From Tiliqua scincoides (Eukaryota; Chordata; Lepidosauria; Squamata; Scincidae), in the NCBI RefSeq assembly GCF_035046505.1, contig NC_089825.1, positions 8,339,408-8,403,407 of the forward strand: a DNA stretch of 64,000 nt, read 5' to 3'. Shown here in pieces: positions 11,964 through 22,000 of the stretch. Every line of letters begins with the position of its first letter. Positions within the stretch are counted from its first letter, which is position 1. The position numbers and the translations under genes are program-made. The notes beneath the pieces were generated by a model. The model made no database searches. It was not told the DNA's origin and worked only from the letters and a program-made list of their open reading frames with translations.

Positions 11964-13218
11964 CTCTAGACTCAAGTCAAGTCACACAGAGTTTTCCAAT
12001 CCCTGGGAACAAGGCAAGGCAAATATACAACTTGGGTGAAGGCATTTCCAGGCATGTTGATTAGCAGTCCACACAACAGCCTTTTGCCTTCTCCAAGCCA
12101 CAAGGCCCTGTGCCAGGCCTTTTTGCCTGCTGGATAAGCAGGTTCTGAATTTCTGCCAAAGAAACCTAATTTTGCAGATATCTGAGATGTGCCAAAATGC
12201 ATAATTTTATCTAACCTTGGATACAAAATTCTAAATCTGAAATTGGGATGTGAAGTTTTACCCAGCAATTTCATGCTGCTTAACAATCTATAAAATGGAG
12301 GCAAGAAAAAGGTAGATTGAGATCTACTGATTGACAAGAGTTCCTGACGCCCAATTGTTTAAGGATAGCAACAACGAAAAGAATTATCCCCTACTCTCTT
12401 CTCCAGAATTGATTGCGCAAAAGGAGAGCACTTGGAGGAAAGGCTGGATTTTCGAATGAATGGACTATGAGCTCAGAGGTCATTGCCAGAATGCATGAAG
12501 TACTGTACACACTCAGAGGCATCCTGTTCTTTAATTTAAAGTGTAGCAAGCCACTATTTTGCCAGAGGATCCAAATGGGGAAACTTAGGTAAAAAACAAA
12601 GTAGACCCACAAGCCTGAAATTTCCCACCCTGGCTATAAACAATGGTAAATACTATTTCATGTGAGCTTGCAGTATTACTAAACATGCAAAGTCTCACAC
12701 GCTTTTAAATGTATCCAACATTATGTTATGCCAGCCATCAGTATTAAGACTGTTTTTTCATATTTAACACCATCTGATGGCTTGTGCATTATAATATTTA
12801 GACTGCCATAGCCAACTACCAAATACAATCAATGCTAAACACCAATTAATGTCAACTAACAAATAGGTTCTAAATGCCAATTATGTACTACTGTTAAAAT
12901 CAAATAGTAAATATTCAGAGACTGGCCAAGGAATATATTAAGCTTTCCCAAAGAAGATTTGAGAGCAAATTCATTTTTGCACTATAACCACCTCACACAA
13001 GATGGCAGCAAAGGACAAATCGTGAGCTTTTAGTACTCTCATTTCATTTCACTCACTCAGAAATGAGACTCAGGGTCCATGCAGGTTCCGGGGACCACCA
13101 ACCCTGGACAGGTTTGTCTTTTCCTCATTTTTTAATTTTTTGTCCAGACACAGAGAAACAATTTTCTGAGCATATATTAGTTTTAGTGATGAAGTATGAC
13201 GTTTCTGTAGTGCACTTA

Positions 13219-13300
13219 GGTTGCAATTCCATCCACACTTACCTGAAAATAAGTCCCACTGTAGGACTTATTTTTGAGTAAAGTTGTATAGGATTGCATG
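13219..13300. mobile_element. short palindromic MITE, diverged
   Basis: It starts GGTTGCAATTCCATCCACAC and ends TATAGGATTGCATG, with the hairpin core AAGTCCCACTGTAGGACTTA. It is flanked by TTA on the left and TAA on the right, compatible with an A/T-rich 3-bp target. Confidence 0.6.
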
Positions 13301-13429
13301 TAAGGCACATTAACATTAAACAAACAAACCATAAATAGGAATAATGCAAAATAACTAATTGCTTATGATGAAGCAATATACCAAGAGTGATCTTGCAACT
13401 ACTCCTGTAAGGAACAACTCTTTCTGAAA

Positions 13430-13554
13430 GGGCACCAGGATGCAGGTCTCTTGTTATCTGGTGTGCTCCCTGGGGCATTTGGTGGGCCACTGTGAGATAC
13501 AGGAAGCTGGACTAGATGGGCCTATGGCCTGATCCAGTGGGGCTGTTCTTATGT
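13430..13554 (+). mobile_element. CR1-like 3' tail
   Basis: This 125-bp stretch matches the 3' UTR of the CR1-like LINE at 33865-34838 (TCTTGTTATCTGGTGTGCTC through GGGGCTGTTCTTATG). It is either a severely 5'-truncated LINE or the tail of a SINE that borrowed this end, as at 17001-17234. Confidence 0.75.
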
Positions 13555-13575
13555 AGGAAACAGTCAAATAATTAA

Positions 13576-13776
13576 GGGCACAATCCTAACCCCTTATGTC
13601 AGTGTTTTCCAGCACTGGCATAGCAGTGCCAATGGGACGTGTGCTGCATCCTGCAGTTGGGTGTCACTCACGGAGGCCTCCTCAAAGTAAGGGAATGTTT
13701 GTTCCCTTACCTCAGAGCTGCATTGCCCTTATGTCAGTGCTGGAAAGCACTGACATAAAGGGTTAGAATTGCGCCC
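13576..13776. mobile_element. Harbinger-like MITE, 201 bp
   Basis: The inverted ends are GGGCACAATCCTAACCCCTT and AAGGGTTAGAATTGCGCCC, flanked by TAA on both sides. Further in, TTTTCCAGCACTG forms another arm with CAGTGCTGGAAA. Full-length relatives sit at 46660-46860 (also 201 bp) and 54816-54991. The 3-bp A/T duplication points to PIF/Harbinger; there is no coding capacity. Confidence 0.8.
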
Positions 13777-13954
13777 TAAAACCAGCCTATTCAAGCATTT
13801 CCATTGACTAGAAAGAGTTAATGTTTTCTGGTACCCCTAATTAAATCATTGTCTGTATTTTGTCCTTTGGGCAACGCCTGTCAAAAAGATATTTAGTAAC
13901 CATTCACTACATTAACTTTTCTTCTTTTCCTCCCCCATTAATATCTGCATACAT

Positions 13955-14152
13955 GCTAAGTAGTGGTTTGGGAGTTGGACTTAGACCAGGAAGATTCTAG
14001 GTTCAAATACTTGCTCAGTCATGAAACTTCCTGGTTGTCCTTGGGTAACAGTCTCACCTTCCTCACAGGGTTCTTGTGAGGACAGGAACCATGCACACTA
14101 GCTGAGCCCATTGGAGAAAGAGCTCACTGGAGAAAAATGTAAAAAAAAAAAA
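13955..14152 (+). mobile_element. Sauria-type tRNA SINE
   Basis: TAGTGGTTTGGGAGTTGGAC resembles the tRNA A-box region and AGGTTCAAATACTTGCTC the B box. A conserved body follows with CCTCACAGGGTTCTTGTGAG, a hallmark of squamate Sauria SINEs, and then an A-rich end. This is one of the main reasons for assigning the window to Squamata. Confidence 0.75.
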
Positions 14153-14586
14153 GTTTTGAATTGAGAATGTTCTAAAGTATAAACAGATCCATCTTGTGGT
14201 TAAATATTTTTATGTTTGTGTGTGGGGGGTTTAACAAAAAAAGGGAATGTCATATCTGCTTCAAAAACCTTTGGAGAACAGGTTGTTAGAGGAAATGAAT
14301 ACAAATTATGGCAGAGCCTTCAGCTGTGTGCACTAGCAGGGGTTATAGGCGGAAAGAGTACTCAGGTCATTGATCCTTTGAGTGAGAGTAGATAAAGATT
14401 TTAATTTTCAACTGTGCAAAATGTTGCAGAGTAGTTAACAACCTGTCACTGCCAGTGATTTCCAAAACAGAACGTGTCAAATATTCAAATACTAACATTT
14501 TGTGCCAGACTGCTGTTGTTACAAGAGGAATGTTTCTTTAGATCAATAGCAGCTTTTGTGACACTAATCCAGTTTCACAATGGATC

Positions 14587-14788
14587 CAGTGGTTCCCAAA
14601 CTTTTTAGCAGCCTTAGAGGCTGCTGCCTGATTTATAAATGCGAAGGGGTGTGGCTATAATGGTGATTGGGTAGCAGTGTTCCCACCCCAAGTAGCAGCT
14701 CAACCCTTGATGCATATAGCCTAATCTGCTTTGTCAGTTTTGCAAACCACCAAACTTGGGTCCTGACCCCACCATTTAAGAACTGCTG
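14587..14788. mobile_element. hAT-like element, decayed
   Basis: It opens CAGTGGTTCCCAAACTTTTT and closes ATTTAAGAACTGCTG, typical hAT termini. No convincing 8-bp duplication was found. Confidence 0.5.
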
Positions 14789-15266
14789 CACTCACCTTTA
14801 CAGAACATTAAGTGGTAGTTACGTGCAAATGTCTTACCGGATGCTCAATATTTATCATAATAATTTGCATGCTATTTTGTCCGTAGCTTGCTTTCCGGTG
14901 CTTTGGGTTGGATAGCCCTGATCTTACAGAGGTCAGGTTGTCTGCTGAATGTAGATTGAAATGAAGATAATTGTTGGGGACATTCACCTTAATTATCTGT
15001 GTATGTGAATACTGAAACAAGAAAACATTTTGCTCTACAAAATATGAAATTTGCAACTATAGTGAACAATAGAGGCATAACTGCCTTTCAGTTGAGGTAA
15101 GGTTTGAAAAATTAGATGGCTTCAATTTAGAAAAAAAAAGCTGTGCAAGAGTCTGACCAAATAACCTGATAAACTGTGTTTCAGAAGAAAAATGAAGTGT
15201 TTCACAAGAAACTGGCACCACTACACCACTGTGGCATAAGACAAGAATGCAGGGCCATTAAAATGG

Positions 15267-15410
15267 TTGGCAGCCTTCAGTCTCGAAAGACTATGGTATA
15301 AGCTTACAGCACCTGTTATTCCCAGGCAGTCTCCCATCCAAGTACTAACCAGGCCTGACCCTGCTTAGCTTCCGAGATCAGACGAGATCGGGCATGTGCA
15401 GGGTAACAGG
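15267..15410 (-). mobile_element. 5S-rRNA-derived SINE with LINE tail
   Basis: On the minus strand about 105 bases match vertebrate 5S rRNA, including the A box AAGCTAAGCAGGGTC and the C-box region GTTAGTACTTGGATGGGAGA. They are followed directly by a ~35-base tail (CCATAGTCTTTCGAGACTGA...) that is the 3' end of the large LINE at 21761-26008. It is bounded by near-identical direct repeats CCATTAAAATGG (15255-15266) and CCATTACATGG (15411-15421), consistent with LINE-driven insertion. The first ~8 bases of 5S are missing. It is not a genuine 5S gene, because of the tail and the lack of a terminator context. Confidence 0.85.
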
Positions 15411-17000
15411 CCATTACATGGCACAAAAATAAGCAGGGAGGATTAGACACAGTTCACTTGACTTGTTCCTAAAAAGGGTTTCAATTGGCACAATGCCAAC
15501 TATGTTGGAGGAATCATATTTTCTATATGCCTTACAGTACCCAATTCAAAGACAAGCACTGAGTGGAATGAATGTGTCACACTTTGAATATCAGTATAGC
15601 TTCCATTGGGAGTGGAAGAATAATAAGAAATAATGGATGAAGGAGACAAAAGGAAGATTCTCATTTTATCTTTGTAGCTTGGTTAGCTTCAACATTTGAA
15701 GACACAAGGTAGAGGTCAAGGACAAAGGTGATTCCAGGGCTAGTACTGTGCTTCCAAGGAGTGGTAGTGCTGGCATGGGAAGCAACCATGTCACCTATCA
15801 TTCACTATCTTCCTTTTCAAATGTTACAAGTGCATAGAGTAATGAAAAAATCATGCAACCAATGCAAGTCATAGGTAGAGGAGTTGCTAAAGCAGTTTCA
15901 CACCAGTATGGAATGCTTTTGGGTAAACACTTAAGAAAGAGAAGGTCAAGAATGATCAGGACAGCAAAAGCATGCAAATATTTATAAAATAAAATCAAGT
16001 ATTTTTATATTTGTAATGCAGTGAAAAACAAAAAGTCAGATCCTACATTCCTTATACTATAGCATGACCAAAAAGAAATACCCAGGACAAAGTTATGTAG
16101 GAGGACGAGGTGTATAAAGGTATCCATCCCACTAGCTCTGGGGGGGGGGGTGGCAGCAGCTAGGTACCTAGACTCCTATATTCCCATGCTTTTTGTGTCT
16201 GAAAAGAGACAAGTGTTTGCATTAAAAATTCCTTATACAAATGAACATACAAAAATATTCAATGTAACAATTACACAGAACACAGACAGTGCGCTTCTTC
16301 AGGCAAGAACTATGGACAGACAAATGTCACAACTCAACAGCAGGTAAATATCACTGACAGTCATAAGAGAATCACGGGTTTTAGCATTGCAGCTATTTGC
16401 ATATGCTCTCCGTACAATTAATAAAATGTAAATCATTTATGTGATTGTGATGGTGGACAGGCTATATTTCTGTGGTGGTTGTGCAATCTTCCGGTGTGAG
16501 CATAGCAGAAATACCTTAAGTTAAAAACCACAACAATCTAGTTGCCAAGGTTAAGCAATGTAACAGAAATGAAAATAGTTCTTTAGAACCATTTCTAATG
16601 GTTAATATGCAAGACCAAAGACAAGTTGGTTCCAGTACGTGTTCCATCTTTCTAAAACTAGGTACAATTTCAGCATAAGATCAGCTAACTCCACTTAACA
16701 GTTAGTGTAGCATCTTCAGAAGTGCATGGCAAATGTTCAGTAAATAGTAGCATCATACCTGTTGCGTTTAAACATTAAGCCAACCGAGTACCTGCAGCTT
16801 CACCACATGAACCATGAGACTTTTTTGGCCATACACAGCCTTTCATTTTTCAAAATCATAAGTGCTAAGCAACCAAGTGCTACGTAGTTCAGCCTACAAA
16901 GCCAATAAAAAATTCCGTAATACAGACAAGCCCAAAATGTTTGAAATCCTCAAAAACTTGAAGAAACCCTGTGAAATGAAATTCGTCAGAAGTTTTGATT

Positions 17001-17234
17001 AAGAACATAAGAACAGCCCCGCTGGATCAGGCCATAGGCCCATCTAGTCCAGCTTCCTGTATCTCACAGTGGCCCACCAAATGCCCCAGGGAGCACACCA
17101 GATAACAAGAGACCTGCATCCTGGTGCACTCACTTGAAAAAAATTTTTTTTCCCCTTCTTTTCTGACCTTTGAGGGATTTGAACCTCCCACCTCCAGACC
17201 AGCGCTCTATCCCTTGCACCACAGGCACTCTTAA
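17001..17234 (-). mobile_element. tRNA-headed SINE with CR1-like tail
   Basis: On the minus strand a tRNA-like head (GTGGTGCAAGGGATAGAGCG as A box, GGTTCAAATCCC as B box) is joined through an A/T spacer to a ~125-base segment. That segment matches the 3' end of the CR1-like LINE at 33865-34838 and ends in TTCTTATGTTCTTA. This is the usual architecture of a SINE mobilised by the LINE whose tail it shares. Confidence 0.75.
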
Positions 17235-17509
17235 CTGAGAAAATCATGTTACATTTGATTTCTAGCCTATGAAAAACTAAGTAGAAGGATTTTAACACAT
17301 TTTTATCAGTTGCAGGCTTGGGAGCTGTATATAGCCAAATGGCTGCATGTCAACCAAATCCTTGGGAAATGATATAATCTACTTTAAGTTTAGATGTTAA
17401 ATAATATATATTCACTTTACAGTGAAAATTAACAATATACATAACAGCATTTTGTAAGAGTAATTCACCTTGGATGAAATAAATATAACTGTGAATTCAT
17501 TTTTGCGTG

Positions 17510-17515
17510 TTTATT
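17510..17515 (-). terminator. candidate polyadenylation signal AATAAA
   Basis: Canonical hexamer on the gene strand about 1.49 kb after the PAXIP1 stop. It was chosen because the 3' UTR is otherwise uninterrupted to this point; position is the only evidence. Confidence 0.35.
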
Positions 17516-18303
17516 TCATAAAAATTACAAGTAAACTTATCACAACAGAGTATGAGTGAATTCAAGCTAACTTCAGTAGAAACACACTTATAACATTAAC
17601 AATAAATTCTGGCCAAAATACTGGGTTTTTAATATTAAAACACACCTGATAAAATAAATGGAAGAATATCTCATAGAATTTGGAAGAATGATTAGAGTAA
17701 TTTACTCTTACCAGAGAGTGCCATAATTGCACAATATTTAAAAAACTAAAAACTCAATTTTAAAGAAAAACCATTTAAAAGTACATTTATTTAAAAACTG
17801 GGGTGAGAGCAATATAAAAGAAATAGAGCATAATAAAATAAAGTACAAAATATTTACTTCCATAATTTAATATACCACAAGCCCTTTTCTCTTTACATTC
17901 CAATTTTGATTTTGGTTAAAGTATTAACATTTGTTAAAAATTAACACACAAACACAGAAAACCTAATCTACAATATAAAAAGTAAGCTCTCTCTAGTCTG
18001 TAGAATACAAAAACATAGTTAATTATGTTTTATTAATAAGTTCGCACATCCTAAACAGATGCAGTTAATGTTAACTCTCCTGCCCTGAACTGCTCATTGT
18101 CCATCAATAAACAAAAGCAGCAACACAAGGAAATATTGTTTAATTCATCCACAGGCTGGAAAGACTTGCAGGAGTTTGAAGCAATAAGGCATTTTACTTC
18201 CAGTCAAGTGAATTTATATGTAAACTTGGTTAAGAAAACATCACCTTGAACACTTGAGTAAAAATTGCCATAATAAGCTTCATTATGCAACAAAAATAAA
18301 TAT

Positions 18304-18327
18304 GAGAGAGAGAGAGAGAGAGAGAGA
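18304..18327. repeat. GA dinucleotide microsatellite
   Basis: About 12 GA units inside the probable PAXIP1 3' UTR. Confidence 0.9.
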
Positions 18328-18585
18328 CTTTTGTTTTTTGTTCTAATTTCTGTATGCTTTAATAGCATTCTACTACAATCACCAATGTTTTAAGCACATT
18401 GAATGCCAGGTCACATGTTGATCTGCATTTTGAAAACTACACTTTAATGGAATGGAATGCATTTCAAAACATATTGTCTGATGATTGTTGCTATAAAGAA
18501 AAAAATATCTTCAACATTTAGTTTGGACAGGCCAGTTCAATAAGGTTAATCTACCATACTTTAGAGGCATTCCCATTTTAGAGTA

Positions 18586-18663
18586 TAGGTGGGCCCCTGT
18601 ATCCGCAGGGGTTCTGTTCCAGACCCCCCCTCCCCATTATCCACGGATACAGGGGCCCACCTG
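18586..18663. mobile_element. TA-flanked MITE in the PAXIP1 3' UTR
   Basis: 78 bp with almost perfect inverted ends TAGGTGGGCCCCTGTATCC and GGATACAGGGGCCCACCTG, flanked by TA. The ends resemble pogo/Tigger-type non-autonomous elements. It would form a stable hairpin in the PAXIP1 mRNA if the UTR extends through it. Confidence 0.7.
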
Positions 18664-19004
18664 TAATTTATTAAGGTTCTTTCTGGAAAGGTATCCATAA
18701 CAAAAGAACTATCCAAATTTCAGAATAATTCCAAAATAAATTGAAACTAGCAAGCATTTTTACAAATAGAGGAAGAACTGGCAGCTGTGTTGTGGAGAAG
18801 CCTATAAAAGCAAAGGGAGGAGCAATGCAGCAATAACTGGGGACATTAGCTTACCTGACTTCCAATTTCTCTAGATATCTCAAATAGGCAGCACCCTACT
18901 GACATACCCTACTGCAGTCAGTCAATTGTATAGATTTTGCCAAGTGCTGAACAAAACTAGTTCACAGGGGACTGGAATATTCAGAGAAACGTGTGATATT
19001 TTAA

Positions 19005-19084
19005 TTAGCATATGAAAGGATATGATTCATAATCCAGTGTTTGAGTAAGAACACCAGTCAAAACAAACTCTGCATTGTGGACAT
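19005..19084 (-). CDS. PAXIP1: PAXIP1 exon 20 (terminal coding part)
   Basis: Completes D1046 and encodes [20 protein letters not shown] then YPFIC and TAA. The acceptor is TTTCAG. The last five residues depart from the conserved YKFN ending, while everything before is strongly conserved. Confidence 0.95.
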
Positions 19085-22000
19085 CTGAAAGTAAAGGAAG
19101 AAGAAACATACAACTATATAAAGCAGAACATCAATAAAAATCTGTGCATGGAACACACTTATGGTGAAATCACTACATCTATTGATCTGGGAGAGCTTGC
19201 AACATATCCTTTATAAACTGCTTTGACTAAGAAGATGTGGATTGAGAGCTGCTGGATCAAAGAAAGACAGTGTGTGTGTGGTAAGGAAGTGTGTGTGCGG
19301 GACAGAAATACACACTCTTGTTCAACAAGTCTGTACTATTCTGATGTAAGAGCCAACTTAAATTAAGGGCACCTGGGTCCCAATTACTGACCTATGCAAG
19401 CTGTATCAGATTGATGCAGAATTGCAGCTGGTGAACTGGAAGGCATGAAAATGGTCACTTATAAGCTGGACTTATGCCAAGTTGGGCTTTGCTACACTTG
19501 AAACCATGTCTTCAGAGTTTCAGAGTGATAAATATATCCTGGTACTCTTCACCCATTCAAGTAGTGATCATGTGCTGTAAGAAGTTCAAATTTCTCACAC
19601 TGCCATTTCAGTTTAGGGCTCTCAGATACAGTGCAATTTTCCCACATCTTACAGTAAAATAGTGTTTTATCAGAAACAGGAACTGCAAAACTAAAAAGAA
19701 GATGGTAACAGGAACACCTGCCAAAAAGGAGTATAAAGAAAAAGGTTGCATTGGACCTTGGTTCAAGTCAACTTTCTAAAGATTACCGAAGGATAGGGGT
19801 TCACACATGTATGAAAATACTAGCAAGTTACTAAAAAAAAAAATCAATATTTTAGAAGGGTTAGTAGGACATTTTAAATGCCTGTGTCATGACACTTCTT
19901 GACATTACACCAGTAGCTAGGTCAGTGACAGAAATGTGGACAGACATACTAAAGGTACCCCAGTTGACTTTAAAATGTTTTTCTGGTCCTTTTAAACATC
20001 TTAAGTGTAACTGGTAAATGCCAGCATTCATAGATTTTTGACACTGCCACACAGGCAGGTCAAATCTCAGGAAAAAGCCGTGAAAACACCACATGTGCAC
20101 AAATCATTGCAAGAGCTCAGAATGCCATCACAATATACAACACATTCATTCTGCTCTATACGCAAACCATTAGACTAGGAAACATTTCTGGGCCTATGTT
20201 CCCTAAATCTGTCTGCCTTGTAAGTTAGTGTTAGATATGAACATGTACTACAAGGAAAACTTACACTTACCTATGCCTCTAGCAAAGTATTCTCGACATA
20301 AGTGAAGGTCATTTTCACATGAGATCAGAATAATCTCCGACAAGCTCTAAAATTAAAAGAAATAGAATCAGCAAAACAAATACACATATTTCAAAAATGA
20401 ACATCAATTACAATCACACTCACTTTGTTTTGCTTGTGTTCCATTAGTTTTCGAAAAGATGGTTGTTTGGACAATACTTTTCCTCCTGCACATTCCACAA
20501 TAGATTTCATGGTAGAAAGGCTAGGGCAAATTCCAGGTGTAATATAGAAATATTTCCCCTAAAATCAAAATACATTTAAGCAACATAAACTACATTTGTG
20601 AAATTGACAAGTTACTCCACTATCAACTCATTGGTTAATCATCTATTATTGCTAATACTGTAAGTGGGTGATGCATATCCTGGCAACAATTAGCACTCTA
20701 TTTGCTGCAGTTATATATAACCCCAATACATTCAAGGTGCATTACAATTTAAAATACTAAAACTAAAAAGAAAAAAAGGTAGAAAAAGAAAAAAATCATC
20801 TCATGTTGTCTCTTTAGGCACTGAACCACATGGATTCCTGATACAGGTACATCATCACTGCCCCGCCTCTCATCCATGGTCAGGGAATTGATTTTGTACA
20901 TATTCACTATTTAACACTACCTCACTAGTTTCTTCTGTGGAGGAGATCAAGGCAGTTTCTGACTGAACAATTCTGACTATTTAATGATTTCGCATACTGC
21001 ACCAGTCATTGGTGTGCACCAATATTTAGTGTAAGTTACTTTTCCCCACCCCCGACCAAAATTTATACCCCCAAGACAAGGAAGTGTGTATGTGTAAAAG
21101 TATACAAAAAGGCTGATCCAGCTACATGAAGTGATAAGTGCAAGAAAGGATGCTGATGCAGACAAATCTGGCTAGAAGGTGCCAAGATAAATTACAAAAT
21201 ATTCACTTCTGCAAATGCAAGTGTGCCAGCGTTAATTAAAATTAAATTGTAATTTTACACCTGCTGAGCAGAGAAGAGTCTCATTACGTACTACAGCACT
21301 TTTCCCATAAATCTTATTTTTCTCCACAGTAACTCACAATTCTCCTTCACACATTTTAAACCAAAAAAGCCACTGCTGCCCAGACTAAATATAGCAAATT
21401 ACACAGGCCTACAAAATTGAGGGTCAGAAAGGTTTTTCCCAAACTTTATGGTGGTTTGATATGAATTTGGGGTGCTGATTCCAAAAATGGCATCTGTTTT
21501 GCCCTATCACGTCTAGTTTTGTAGATATAGTATAGCCTCATTAGTGAATGGTTCAAGCAGCTTCCTCATGAGGAAGCCATGGTGTAGGCTTCCTCATGAG
21601 GAATCTGCTTGAACCATTCACTAAAGAGGCTATGCCGTATCTCCAAAACTAGACGTTATAGGGCAAAATGGATGCCATTTTTGGAATCAGCACCCCAAAT
21701 ATACCCAGGAATTGGTGTAACGTTTAAGGAAGCAAAATGTGTGTTGGCCTGTGTTATCAGTTGTTGTTGTTGGCAACCTTCAGTCTCGAAAGACTATGGT
21801 ATCGCGCTCTGAAAGGTGGTTCTGGAACAGCATCTAGTGTGGCTGAAAAGGCCGATTCAGGAGTGACAATCCCTTCCACACTGGGAGCAAGTGCAGTCTG
21901 TCCCTGGCCTGTCTCCCTGGCTATGGGCCTTCCTTCTTTGCCTCTTAGCCTCAGACTGTTGGCCATTGTATTGGCAACCTTCAGTCTCGAAAGACTATGG

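Larger units (their letters stand above)
17490..19004 (-). other. PAXIP1: PAXIP1 3' UTR (probable)
   Basis: AT-rich sequence directly downstream of the PAXIP1 stop codon with no further exon. An AATAAA hexamer lies on the minus strand at 17515-17510, giving a UTR of about 1.5 kb. Other hexamers may be used and the true end needs transcript data. The stretch contains a GA microsatellite and a short TA-flanked DNA element. Confidence 0.4.

Noticed and set aside
15302-15410. Functional 5S rRNA gene
   Set aside because: The 5' end is incomplete, the sequence runs into a LINE tail and is bounded by insertion repeats, and no T-run terminator is seen.
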